The notes beneath the pieces were generated by a model that was given only the letters and a program-made list of their open reading frames with translations, ran no database searches and was not told the DNA's origin. The position numbers were made by a program, and so were the translations under genes. Positions 1 through 9,900 of a DNA stretch of 64,000 nt are shown here, piece by piece. Origin of the DNA: Rickettsia endosymbiont of Ceutorhynchus obstrictus (GTDB lineage: Bacteria; Pseudomonadota; Alphaproteobacteria; Rickettsiales; Rickettsiaceae); contig NZ_OZ032162.1 of assembly GCF_964026565.1 (NCBI RefSeq), positions 1,612,001 through 1,676,000 on the forward strand. The letters are read 5' to 3'. The first letter of the stretch is position 1, and every line of letters begins with the position of its first letter.

Positions 1-75
1 ATTTTTGCGGTGTATAAACCCTAAGTCAAAAATTAATAAAGCTAAAATTACAATGCAAAAAACAATCCAAGTCAA
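1..75 (-). CDS. TerC-family membrane protein, N-terminal fragment (cut by window edge)
   Basis: The minus strand reads 25 open codons up to the window edge, beginning L(M)TWIVFCIVILALL and continuing IFDLGFIHRKN. A hydrophobic helix followed by a DLG..HRK motif is what the first membrane segment of TerC proteins looks like. The start is inferred to be TTG at 73-75, preceded by an AAGGAA ribosome-binding site about 8 bases upstream. No ATG is available in this frame before an upstream TGA. Only the first helix is visible, so the family call is tentative. Confidence 0.5.
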   Translation of the reverse strand, partial: MTWIVFCIVILALLIFDLGFIHRKN

Positions 76-149
76 AGTTATTTCCTTATAAGTTTTTGAG
101 GTTCTACTTGTGTGGTAATGTTGCGTGGAACGTAAAAATGCTATCCGAT

Positions 150-175
150 GTCATTCACGCGAAAGCGGGAATGAC
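150..175. repeat. Short palindromic repeat (GTCATTC..GAATGAC)
   Basis: A small inverted repeat built from TGTCATTC and GAATGACA lies between the TerC-like start and the 3' end of the UPF0301 gene. The same module recurs throughout the window as the arms of longer palindromes. Confidence 0.6.
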
Positions 176-206
176 ATAAAAGAGCATAGGAATGATATCG
201 ATCTCA

Positions 207-776
207 TCAAGCATTGCCTATTTGTGCGGCGAAATGTACTTCATTTATTCCTAGATGCTTTAATGCATCATACCATTTATTTTCAGGATGATCCGCAAAA
301 ATAAAATCTTTATCACAATCCATTATCAACCATAAATTATCTTCCAGCTCTTGTTCAAGCTGTCCGGCTTTCCATGCCGTATAACCTACAATAAATAAGC
401 TATCTTTAGGTCCTTTACCGAAAGCTATATCCTCTGAAATTTCCGAATTAGAACTTACCGCTAAATCATTTTGAAACTGCAACAGCAAATTTTTATCATA
501 ATCATTTGAATGAAGGAAAAACCCTCTTTCATGCTCGACCGGTCCACCGAGATATATCGGTATCATGACATTATCGTCTATTGCATCGCTTTTTATTTTA
601 AAAAATGATTTAAATTCTATATAATTTACTAAACGATTAAATATTAGCCCTATCGCTCCTTCCTTTGTGTGAGATAGCATATAAATTAAAGATTTATGAA
701 ATATCCCTTCTTTAATGACATAAGGCGTAGCAACTAAGGTCTTACCCGATAAATTATAAAAAACCTTCTCACTCAT
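207..776 (-). CDS. UPF0301/AlgH family protein
   Basis: This 189-residue protein matches the AlgH/YqgE (DUF179) family over its length. It opens with the family signature LSGKTLVATPYV, has FHKSLIYMLSHTKEGAIGLIFNR at residues 27-49, GGPVEHERGFFLHS near 78-91, and GYTAWKAGQLEQEL near 131-144. The length is normal (about 185-190). The biochemical role of the family is not established. It stands alone on the minus strand, followed by a palindromic repeat at its 3' side. The start ATG at 776 is the natural one because the signature begins within ten residues of it. Confidence 0.9.
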   Translation of the reverse strand: MSEKVFYNLSGKTLVATPYVIKEGIFHKSLIYMLSHTKEGAIGLIFNRLVNYIEFKSFFKIKSDAIDDNVMIPIYLGGPVEHERGFFLHSNDYDKNLLLQFQNDLAVSSNSEISEDIAFGKGPKDSLFIVGYTAWKAGQLEQELEDNLWLIMDCDKDFIFADHPENKWYDALKHLGINEVHFAAQIGNA

Positions 777-910
777 AATAATTTAATTTCTTTATTTTAA
801 TTTAACTCATTTAATTATAATATATATGCAATAGACTAAATTATTCAATAGAAGTTAATAATATTATCGTTTATATTTATAATTTGTTGTATACTACACG
901 AACTCGGATG

Positions 911-987
911 GTGTCATACCGTGGCTTGACCACGGTACCCAGTACTTAATTTTTCTGGACCTCGTGATCAAGTCACGGGGTGACATT
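911..987. repeat. Palindromic repeat of the GTCAAGCCACGG class
   Basis: Arms GTGTCATACCGTGGCTTGAC and GATCAAGTCACGGGGTGACA enclose a CCAG..CTGG core. It lies between the divergent UPF0301 and cvpA genes. The same palindrome recurs near 21.4, 22.3, 35.9, 54.1, 57.8 and 60.4 kb, where it serves as the landing site of family B elements. Confidence 0.8.
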
Positions 988-1024
988 TCTCGACTCTTTA
1001 ACTTAACATTTTTACATTATTCTA

Positions 1025-1711
1025 ATGATTACGTTATTTGACGTTACGATTTTTGCAATTATTACTATTTTCTCATTCATTGGGTTATATCAAGGGATAA
1101 TAGGCTTTATCCTTAGAGTGGCAGGTTTTACGGCTTCTATAGCCCTTACCTATTTTTTATATCCATATGCGTTAGAAATAATACATAAATATACCGACAA
1201 TGAAATTATAGGAATAATTTTTGCCGGTATTGCGTCATATATTATTTCTTTAATTTTATGTATTTTTATAACCTATAAATTCCTTGCCGTAATTTCTTTT
1301 ATGAGAGGGGGATTTGTTGATAAATTCTTAGGGTTACTACTGGGACTCGCTATCGGTCTTATTATCTCTACTATTTTATTTCTTATTACGGCAATGTTTA
1401 CTTCTACTAGCTATTTAAAAAGCGAAACTTTTGAAGGCTTTATACAAAGTAACGATAATAATAAATATTCAGGTATATTAGAAAGGTCTTTAACTACCGG
1501 TTATTTAGATGAAATAAGTAAAAATATTATAATAATAGTGCCGCCGAGTAGTTTAAAATCAATTGAGATATTAAATAATAAAGCTTCGGATAGTTCCAAA
1601 AATACCATACATAAAACATTTAAAAGTAAGAACTCCGGAACTAATCACGGATTTTCAGACGATCTACAAGATGAGCTTGACGGAATTTCATCGCATATAG
1701 ATGATGAATAA
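1025..1711 (+). CDS. cvpA: CvpA family inner-membrane protein
   Basis: A 228-residue membrane protein with four predicted hydrophobic helices in the first 130 residues. The opening (TLFDVTIFAIITIFSFIGLYQGI) and the FVDKFLGLLLGLAIGL segment near residues 98-113 are typical of CvpA. The C-terminal 80 residues are hydrophilic, rich in Asn and Ser. CvpA in E. coli is linked to colicin V export and envelope stress, but the molecular function is unsettled. It is followed 20 bp later by tatC and appears to head a cvpA-tatC-serS operon. Confidence 0.8.
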   Translation: MITLFDVTIFAIITIFSFIGLYQGIIGFILRVAGFTASIALTYFLYPYALEIIHKYTDNEIIGIIFAGIASYIISLILCIFITYKFLAVISFMRGGFVDKFLGLLLGLAIGLIISTILFLITAMFTSTSYLKSETFEGFIQSNDNNKYSGILERSLTTGYLDEISKNIIIIVPPSSLKSIEILNNKASDSSKNTIHKTFKSKNSGTNHGFSDDLQDELDGISSHIDDE

Positions 1712-1731
1712 ATTTCGCAAAAAGTAAATTT

Positions 1732-2484
1732 ATGAAATTATATAGTTTTGCCGAGCATCTCTCAGAGCTAAAAACTCGATTATTTAGAATAATCGCTATT
1801 TTTATTATTACTTTTATTATTTGTTATTATTTTAGCGATAATATATATAGTTTTTTATTACGGCCTTTGGCAAAATTAAGTCACGATAATTTAAGGAATA
1901 TCATTTATACCGGTCTTACCGAAGCATTTTTTACTTATATAAAACTTTCGGCTTTTTCTGCCTTACTAATTATTATTCCGGTTATAGCAATTGAATGCTA
2001 TTTATTTGTTAAACCCGGCTTGTATTCGCATGAAAAAAAAATTATCGCCTTTATTCTTTTTATGTATCCCGTTTTGTTTTGGGGCGGGAGTATTTTTGTA
2101 TTTTATTTTGTAATGCCGAAAGCATGGATTTTTTTCCTTAGTTTTGAAAAACGTGATATAATAGTACCGATAATACTAGAAGCAAAAATTAGTGAATATC
2201 TAAATTTAGTAATTCAATTAATTATTGCATTTGGCGTAGCTTTTCAATTACCGATTGTTATTATAATATTGAATATATTAAAAATAATAAAGGTAAGCAC
2301 GCTACAGAATAAAAGAAGGCTTGCCGTGGTAATTAACTTTATTATTGCCGGAATATTAACGCCGCCGGACGTGCTAAGTCAATTAGCTCTTGCAATACCG
2401 CTGCTTTTATTATATGAAATTTCAATTATAGTATGTCGTTTTATAGAAAAAACCGAAAAAATAACCAAGGAAATTAAATGTTAA
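1732..2484 (+). CDS. tatC: Sec-independent translocase subunit TatC
   Basis: A 250-residue polytopic protein with the TatC hallmarks. The N-terminal AEHLSELKTRLFR (residues 7-19) is the twin-arginine signal recognition region. TGLTEAFFTYIKLS near 60-73 and TPPDVLSQLALAIPLLLLYEISI near 211-233 are the conserved cytoplasmic and final membrane segments. Six hydrophobic helices can be traced. TatC is the receptor of the Tat pathway for folded proteins; no tatA or tatB lies nearby. Its last 7 bases overlap the start of serS, implying translational coupling. Confidence 0.96.
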   Translation: MKLYSFAEHLSELKTRLFRIIAIFIITFIICYYFSDNIYSFLLRPLAKLSHDNLRNIIYTGLTEAFFTYIKLSAFSALLIIIPVIAIECYLFVKPGLYSHEKKIIAFILFMYPVLFWGGSIFVFYFVMPKAWIFFLSFEKRDIIVPIILEAKISEYLNLVIQLIIAFGVAFQLPIVIIILNILKIIKVSTLQNKRRLAVVINFIIAGILTPPDVLSQLALAIPLLLLYEISIIVCRFIEKTEKITKEIKC

Positions 2485-3752
2485 ATATTAAATGGATTAG
2501 AGAAAATAAAAATATCTTTGACGATATCTTAAGGAAAAGGTTCATTGAGCCGATGTCAGATAACATTGCTAAATTAGACGAAGATAAACGAAAAATAACA
2601 AATTTAATTCAAGAATTTCAACATGCACGTAAAACAAAATCCAAAACTCTTGGAGGTATGGACCCTAAGAGCGAAGATTTTGAAAGCATAAAACGTGATG
2701 TTGAACATATAAATGAAAAGCTAGAAGAGCTTAATACTAGTTTAAATAATAATACCGAATTAAACGATATACTGAATATGTTACCGAATATGCCGGAGGA
2801 AGAGGTTCCATATGGTATTGACGAAAGCATGAATAAGTTAATACGAACCCACGGCGAAACAAAAACTTACCCATATAGCAAACAGCATTTTGAATTAGGT
2901 GAAAAACTGAAGCTAATGGATTTTGAGCAAGCAGCTAAAATGTCCGGTAGTAGGTTTGTAACGTTAAAAGGAGATTTAGCAAAATTAGAGCGCGCTTTAA
3001 TTAATTTCATGATTGATACTCATACTAGCGAGTTCGAGTTTGTTGAAATTTCACCGCCGGCGTTGGTTCGCGACATAGCAATGTATAATGCCGGTCAATT
3101 ACCTAAATTTGCGCAAGATTCTTTTGAGACTACTAACAATTATAGACTTATACCGACTGCAGAAGTGCCGCTAGTGAATATGGTGGCCGATAGCATTATC
3201 GCACGTGAAAAATTACCGATTCGTTACGTTGCTCATACACCGTGCTTTAGATCGGAAGCGGGTAGCAGCGGCAGGGATACTAGAGGGATGATTAGACTAC
3301 ATCAATTTAGTAAAGTTGAATTAGTAACAATTACCACACCCGAAGAATCAAAACGCGAACATGAGCATATAACTAGTGCCGCCGAAGCAATTTTAAAAAA
3401 GCTTGACCTATCTTATCGAGTTATGCTACTTTGTACTGGAGATATGGGATTTTCAGCACAAAAAACTTATGATTTAGAAGTATGGTTACCCGGTCAAAAA
3501 CAATATCGAGAGATTTCCAGCTGCTCTAATTGCGGGGATTTCCAAGCTCGAAGAATGAAAGCACGCTATAAAGAATTCGGTAGCTCGGAAACTACTTTTG
3601 TTCATACTTTAAATGCTTCCGGTTTAGCGGTAGGACGCACCATTGTAGCCATTTTAGAAAACTATCAAAATGAAGACGGTTCTATAACGGTGCCGGACGT
3701 TTTAGTGTCTTACATGGGAGGGCTGCAAAAAATTTCAGTATATAAAGAATAA
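2478..3752 (+). CDS. serS: Seryl-tRNA synthetase
   Basis: A 424-residue class II aminoacyl-tRNA synthetase of normal length. Residues 1-105 form the antiparallel coiled-coil arm that contacts the long variable arm of tRNA-Ser. The catalytic domain carries RLIPTAEVPLVN (serine/adenylate site), motif 2 in TPCFRSEAGSSGRDTRGMIRLHQFSKVEL, and motif 3 in NASGLAVGRTIVAILENYQ near 378-396. It charges tRNA-Ser in the cytosol. The start overlaps tatC and is the only ATG that keeps the full arm. Confidence 0.97.
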   Translation: MLNIKWIRENKNIFDDILRKRFIEPMSDNIAKLDEDKRKITNLIQEFQHARKTKSKTLGGMDPKSEDFESIKRDVEHINEKLEELNTSLNNNTELNDILNMLPNMPEEEVPYGIDESMNKLIRTHGETKTYPYSKQHFELGEKLKLMDFEQAAKMSGSRFVTLKGDLAKLERALINFMIDTHTSEFEFVEISPPALVRDIAMYNAGQLPKFAQDSFETTNNYRLIPTAEVPLVNMVADSIIAREKLPIRYVAHTPCFRSEAGSSGRDTRGMIRLHQFSKVELVTITTPEESKREHEHITSAAEAILKKLDLSYRVMLLCTGDMGFSAQKTYDLEVWLPGQKQYREISSCSNCGDFQARRMKARYKEFGSSETTFVHTLNASGLAVGRTIVAILENYQNEDGSITVPDVLVSYMGGLQKISVYKE

Positions 3753-3794
3753 ATTGTTTTATTAACACTAAATATTAGGATAGGATTTTAAAGT

Positions 3795-4140
3795 TGGAGT
3801 GATGTCCGGAAACGACACATGAGCTGTTAACTTAAGAATCGATTAAAAGCCGGCTTGATGTCATTCCCGCGTAAGCGCGGCGTTGTTGCACGGCTCGAAA
3901 ATTAATAAAAAACTCGTCATTGCGAAGCCACGAAGTGGCTGCGGCAATCCAGGCTATCCCGAATGTAATGAGGGATTTAATTAGAATACTAAACAAGTTT
4001 AGTATAAAAATATGTTTAACTGGATTGCCACGTCGGCATAAATGCCTCCTCGCAATGACGATTCCGGTAGCCATGCAACAACGCCGTCGTGACCACGGAA
4101 TGACACCATTTTGTGCGCTTAAAAGCATCCACACAACACC
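3795..4140. repeat. Repeat-filled gap serS-virB4, with full family A element at 3879-4085
   Basis: The gap holds half-palindromes (GTCATTCCCGCG, GTGACCACGGAATGACACC) flanking a complete 207-bp family A element in forward orientation. Its arms are GGCGTTGTTGCACGG and CCATGCAACAACGCC. The flanks do not match each other (GCGTAAGCG on the left, GTCGTGACC on the right), so this copy has lost or exchanged its target duplication. Open frames of 86-100 codons run through it on both strands and are not regarded as genes. Confidence 0.85.
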
Positions 4141-4189
4141 GCTTCTTTGTACGATGAACGTTATCGGTAAATATTTATAGGTATCATTT

Positions 4190-6628
4190 GTGTTTAGTGA
4201 TCTAAGAAAAGTTGATAAGGATATATATAATAATATTGCGGAAGATTTTATACCTATCGCATGTCATTATAACGAAAATACTTTGCTTACTAAAGATGGA
4301 AAATTACTACAAATTATCCAAATAAACGGTCTTAATTCAGAAAAAATTAGCGATAAATTATTTAATTTACGTGAGCTAGTCCGCTCTTCCATAAAAAAAA
4401 ATATAACTAATCATGATTTTGCATTTTGGGTACATACGGTACGTGAAAAACAAAATTTAGACGATCCTACTTTATATAAAAAATTACTATCCGCTAACAT
4501 CCATGAGTTGTGGCAAAAAAAAAATTACTGGCATGATAAATTTGTCAATACCTTATATATATCAATAGTCTATGATTCAACAAAAATTAAAATTAATAAT
4601 TTTAATTCGTTAATAAACTCCTTATCCTCTAAATTAATCGTCGATTTTGAAACTACATATTTAGATAGCGCTTTTCAAAAATTAAATAATGTTGCCGATA
4701 ATATCCTTTCAGACTTACAAGAATTCGGCGCAGAAAAATTAGGAATAATATTTGAAGGAGATAAATCTTTTTCTGCTCCTATGTATTTATTTAATCGGAT
4801 AGCTAATCTTAGCGACGATTATTGCTTAGTACCGATAACTGATTTATCTAGTGCTTTGGGGAAAAGTGAGTATGCGGTCGGCAATGATAAAATTACGGTT
4901 ATTGATAATGAAGCAAATAAACAATTTATTTCCATGCTTTCAATAAAAGAATATCAAGAAACCCCTTCTACCGCTCTGGATAAGTTTCTTCAATTACCTA
5001 TCGAGCTAATAATAACGGAAATATTTTATTTTATCGACAAAAAGCAAATAATCTCCGCTCTAAAAGCTCAAGATTATATTTTAAAAATTAGCGGAGACGT
5101 GGAGCTTAGTAAATATAAAGGAATTAATAAAATAATAGAACTGCCTAACTCATCAAATCAGTTTTGTAATCAACAAATTTCTATCGCCGTTATAGAAAAT
5201 GATCTGACAAAACTTGATAAATCTACTGCTAAAGCATCTACTGAACTCTCTAAGCTTGGCATTGTTCACGTAAAAGAAGATATTAATCTTGAACAAACAT
5301 TTTGGGCACAATTACCTGGTAATTTTGTATTTATACGAAGAATGACGCCGATAATTTTAGAAAATATTGCAGCCATGGCGGCACTTCATAATTCACCGCT
5401 CGGTAGTCAATATAGCCCTTGGGGTAAAGCCTTGACTTTACTTAGAACAGAGAAAGGCACTCCCTATTTTATGAATTTTCATGATAAAACCGGCAAGGGG
5501 CATACTTGTATTTTCGGAACCGGAAAAACCGGAAAAACCGTATTATTAAATTTTTTGATATCCGAAGCTACAAAATACAATCCGACAATAATTTATATTT
5601 CTAATAACAATGATTCTAAAATTTTTATCGAAGCACTTGAAGGCAAGTGGGCTGAGCCGGAAAAAGAATTTTTTAATCCCTTTTTATTAGATAATACGGA
5701 AAAATCACAAGCTTTTATTCAAGAATTTTTAAAAGTAATATGTAATCATTATGTTAATCCACTTACCGAAGCGGAAATATCCTTTTTGCAAAAACTGAAA
5801 GATAAAATTCTTTCAACGGAAAAAGAAAATCGGAACTTTTCTACGATTTTAAAATCGGAAGATTTTAGCATAGAAGGTGGAGAACAAATACGCGTCAGAC
5901 TACAGGATTTTCTAGAAGGAGGATTATATAGCGGAATATTTGACGGCTCGGCACTTAATATATTAGAGGGAAGTATAACAGGATTAAATTTATATAAATT
6001 GTCGGAAGAATATTTTACAAAACAATTTTATCCTACAGAAAGAAAACTTTTAGAACAATTTACTATAAATTTAACTAAACATCAAAGTGTTTGTGCCGGC
6101 TTAATATATGCCCTTACTTATCATTTAACTTTAGCCGGGACAGCTCCAAAAATATTTGCGGCCGACAATCTGGATAAGTTTTATAAACCTGAAATTTATT
6201 ATGATACTATAAATTTGATTTTTGATAACCTAACTCAAAATAACGGTATTACGGTAAGTAATTTTGATTTTATTTATCTTAAATCGTCACCTAATCATAT
6301 CTTGCAAAAATGGTTAGATTTAATTAATACTAAAATTATTTTATCGTCCGACGTAAAAATTGAAGATTTGGATAAAATTTTAGGCTTGAATAAGTCGGAA
6401 ATATATAAATTATCACAATTTGTTCTTTCTTCAAGAATGTTTTTAATTAATAAAGACGGTGAGTCTATTGCCTCTGAGCTTAGTATTGCCGCATTGATAG
6501 GAATAGTCCGAATTTTATCGAGCAAAACTAAGGAATTGGATATTTATCGAGAAATATTAGAAAAATACCAAGGCCCTCCGGATAATTGGCTTAATTATTT
6601 ATATATTGCATTAAATACGATGTACTAG
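4190..6628 (+). CDS. rvhB4b: VirB4-type T4SS ATPase paralogue with degenerate motor motifs
   Basis: An 812-residue protein of VirB4 length. The first 400 residues form the CagE/VirB4 N-domain, ending in LEQTFWAQLPGNFVFIRRM. A Walker A loop GTGKTGKT lies at 443-450. The Walker B region (TAPKIFAADNLDKF, about 651-664) has Asp-Asn where active VirB4 has Asp-Glu, and the usual RKxNG motif reads TQNNG. Rickettsiae have two VirB4 copies in the rvh system; this one sits away from a virB cluster, fitting rvhB4b. It probably acts at the inner-membrane base of the secretion channel, perhaps as a structural partner. The start is GTG at 4190, with only a weak upstream ribosome-binding site. Confidence 0.85.
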   Translation: MFSDLRKVDKDIYNNIAEDFIPIACHYNENTLLTKDGKLLQIIQINGLNSEKISDKLFNLRELVRSSIKKNITNHDFAFWVHTVREKQNLDDPTLYKKLLSANIHELWQKKNYWHDKFVNTLYISIVYDSTKIKINNFNSLINSLSSKLIVDFETTYLDSAFQKLNNVADNILSDLQEFGAEKLGIIFEGDKSFSAPMYLFNRIANLSDDYCLVPITDLSSALGKSEYAVGNDKITVIDNEANKQFISMLSIKEYQETPSTALDKFLQLPIELIITEIFYFIDKKQIISALKAQDYILKISGDVELSKYKGINKIIELPNSSNQFCNQQISIAVIENDLTKLDKSTAKASTELSKLGIVHVKEDINLEQTFWAQLPGNFVFIRRMTPIILENIAAMAALHNSPLGSQYSPWGKALTLLRTEKGTPYFMNFHDKTGKGHTCIFGTGKTGKTVLLNFLISEATKYNPTIIYISNNNDSKIFIEALEGKWAEPEKEFFNPFLLDNTEKSQAFIQEFLKVICNHYVNPLTEAEISFLQKLKDKILSTEKENRNFSTILKSEDFSIEGGEQIRVRLQDFLEGGLYSGIFDGSALNILEGSITGLNLYKLSEEYFTKQFYPTERKLLEQFTINLTKHQSVCAGLIYALTYHLTLAGTAPKIFAADNLDKFYKPEIYYDTINLIFDNLTQNNGITVSNFDFIYLKSSPNHILQKWLDLINTKIILSSDVKIEDLDKILGLNKSEIYKLSQFVLSSRMFLINKDGESIASELSIAALIGIVRILSSKTKELDIYREILEKYQGPPDNWLNYLYIALNTMY

Positions 6629-6631
6629 GTT

Positions 6632-6935
6632 CGATGGCATTCCTAGCTAAAGGCGGGTGTTGTTGCATGGCTACCGGAATCGTCATTGCGAGGAGGCATC
6701 GGCGTTGTTGCATGGCTCGAAAAAAGTGCAGTATGTCATTCCCGCGTAGGCGGGAATCCATACTTTTTATTGTCATGCTGAACAAGTTTTGTGCATCTTT
6801 TTTAGTAGATCCTGAAATAAATTCAGGATGACTTAAAAATCTTTCCTGGATTCCCGCTTTTAGCTAGAATGACACCGAGAGCGTTTTTAACCATCCATGC
6901 AACAACACCGGTCAAGCCACGGTATGACACCGAAA
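6632..6935. repeat. Mosaic of palindromic repeats between virB4 and the Cys-rich gene
   Basis: Nested arms can be read here: GCATTCCTAGCTAAAGGCGG, GTGTTGTTGCATGGCTACC, GGCGTTGTTGCATGGCTCGA, GTCATTCCCGCGTAGGCGGG, then GATCCTGAAATAAATTCAGG, CTGGATTCCCGC and CCATGCAACAACACC. At least three layers of family A and simple palindromes appear inserted in one another. The apparent upstream extension of the next gene (6869-6994) is encoded by this repeat and is not considered coding. Confidence 0.8.
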
Positions 6936-6994
6936 CACTTTGCAAAAATTGCAATATATTATCCATTAAACTTGTATTATTTAGAGTTTCAAAA

Positions 6995-9900
6995 GTGTTA
7001 AAAAAATATTACTTAGCCTTATTGCTTTTAATTTTTTCTTGTAATGCAGCGGCATCTATATGGGGTGATATTGGCGGTTGTGTGACTGATCCGTGCAATT
7101 GCGGTCAAGGTGATAGAACTGAAACTTGGAACGCCGGTACTGTAAATGAAGTACAAAAAACCTTTAAACCGGGTAGCTTATGCCCTCCTTGGAACAAAAG
7201 CGACGGACGTGATGAAGATACTTGCTTATTACAATATGATCATCCAAGCACATTTATCGGTTTTTATTTAAAAAGATGCGCCGAAGCAGCCCCTAGCAGT
7301 AATTATTTTTCTCCAAAGATTCGTATACGAATTCAAAGTTGTAATGCGGCTGCCTGTTGGAGTCAATCCGCTACTTTAAATTGGGACGGTGATTGTGTAT
7401 TATGGCCTACCGGTTACGGCGTCCCTTTAACTCGAATTTGCGCACGTGTTGCAATACCTGAAACGCTGCCACAACCCGGATTAAGTACTGAAGGTAATCC
7501 TGCTGATCCCGGTTATACCGAAGGTAAACATCTAAATAAAGTCGGTTATGTAGAGAATGATGAGCCAATTATCGGCGTAGACGGAACAGTAATACCGCTT
7601 CAATCTCCTAAACTTTGCGCTTATAGCGATCCGGGGCTAGTCAACCTTGTTTCGGATTCAGGAGCTAACACGGATGCAATGGACTGGAATCCGAATAGTC
7701 AGCCTTTGCATAAAACTACGGAACTTAGCCCTATTGCAAAAGTATTAGAATTTTTAGTCAAGACTCTGGGCGGTACAAACCTACCAAGTTTACTTGGAAA
7801 TGTATTAGATATGATGGGGGCAGAAAATTCTGAAATTTTAAAAGTTTTTAAAACAATATTTAACGCAATAGGACAAATTTTTAATTTTTTTCCAAGTTTG
7901 ATAATCGATGCTATAAAAATATTCGGATCATTAAATAGCGCTGTAGATAATTATTCATTCGGCTGCGTACAATTACCCCTCGGACCTTATCCTCCACCAT
8001 TTTGTTCATCATTGAATGAACTTACCGTTAGCCCGCTTCTTCATAACATTTGTAGCCAAAAAAATTCCGACGGTATTACATTTAATCAGTCTTCGACTAT
8101 ATCACCTTGCGTGGTCTCAAATGTAGCAAATAATGTTATTAATAATACTGTGCGGGTTAGCTTTAATAATCTTGTTCCCCTGTGTAGCGGGGCAAGTCCT
8201 GATCTTACGACGTGCATTGAGTTAAAAAATATAGGACCGTTTTCTTCAGCTCAGGGTATTCACGCGGCTACTGCTTATACGGATTTAATAAAAGCTTGTA
8301 GTTCTGCAACGGGGGACGCTCCATGTATTAATACTAACATACCTCTACCCTGTAGCGTAACGGCAAATGGTTGCAATCAAGGATTTAGGATTGTATATTC
8401 TCAAGAAATAGGGAGCAATTCTACCCCAAATGATTATTATATTAGCGATTTACCTGATTGCGGTACAGAAAAGGCAAATAATTCTACTACCTGCCAAAAA
8501 ATATGGGGAGTTAATATCGGCGAATTTATTGATATAAGCGTAAAATTTCCTATGATTCAAGAGCAAGGTACCGATAACTTACTACCATTGCAACAAATTT
8601 TTTCATTAAAAGACAATAACAACAAGGCAAGAAATTTTTATGCCTCGATTGTTAACAAGGCTACCGATCAACAATCTCCTGCGGATATTTGCGTGTTTGA
8701 ATCGGCTAGTTTAGTAGATTGTCAAGCAAGAGTAGATAAGGGTTATAGTCTTGTTACGTATAAGTGCGGGGAACATGCAGGGCTTAATTGCCCTAATAAT
8801 ACTTATTATACACCTCAATTTATTGCTTCAGTGCAAATAAGAGACGATAACGACAATATTCTAGATGAAACCAATAGTATTATTACGCCCCTATCCGTTA
8901 CCGGTGATCCTAGCTCTACCGCCACAGAAACCGTAGCAACACTCGCCGGGTATGAGTTTAGTTCTTCCGTGGCATATATTCCTGCAATACCGCCGAAAAG
9001 TCCAACCGATAAATATATTGCTATGCCTTTTTCAGGTCCTAATTCTCTAAATCAATTTACTATTTACGGAAAATATAAAAATAATGAAAAACCCTATGAC
9101 GCTAGCGGGCAAGTTAACCCTAATGCCGTATACTTAAAATATTTGGAATATATAAACGGTAAATATATTCAAGGAGGAACACATGCTTGTTTAATGCCCA
9201 AAGATTTTCAACATTGTCTTTCTCTCCCTCCTCCACCTCCAAGAGCTCCCAAGAATGATAATACTACCGAAATTAACTGTATACTTGCCAAGTTAACGGA
9301 GTCCGATACGGTTGATTGTCAAACCTTTAAAGATAAATCTACTTTATATCCGAATCTTGGAATATGTCAGGGCGATATAAGTAGCTGTACCCAAGGAGAA
9401 ACTATAGCAGGTAAAGGAAGCGGTATTACGATTTATAAATGCCCTACCGCTATCGCCGGCATTACTACCGATTGTTATACTAATAATGATAAGGCTAATA
9501 CTCCCGTATGCGTTCTAAGTAGAGATTATCAAAATAGGATTGATCCGGCTCCTGATAAAGGTCTTATATTAAACGATTCACAACATTATACTATTGAATA
9601 TGATAATAATAATAAGCCAACATATAATTTAGCAATCTCGGATGTAAGGGATAAAACCTCTCAAGAATTAAATCTTTGTGTGTCGATTTTAGGAATCTGC
9701 CCTGCAATTACTACTCCTTCAAATGATAGCGGTAATGCTACTTGGCCTGAAACCGATATAGGAGATTTAGCTAAGGGAACATGTAAGCCTGATTGGATAA
9801 CCATTGATCCAAATAAACCGTTAGAACGTTATTGCTTATCAAATTTTGATAGCAAAACCGTGGCTTTTGAAAAGCTAGCTCCCGATGTCGGTTGCAGAGA

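Noticed and set aside
3879..4085. A 9-bp target duplication for the family A copy after serS
   Set aside because: The flanks (GCGTAAGCG and GTCGTGACC) do not match, so this copy was not used as evidence for the duplication length.
3832..4180. Open frames of 86-100 codons on both strands between serS and virB4
   Set aside because: They lie in a family A repeat that gives the same frames at many loci, with no ribosome-binding site or family match.
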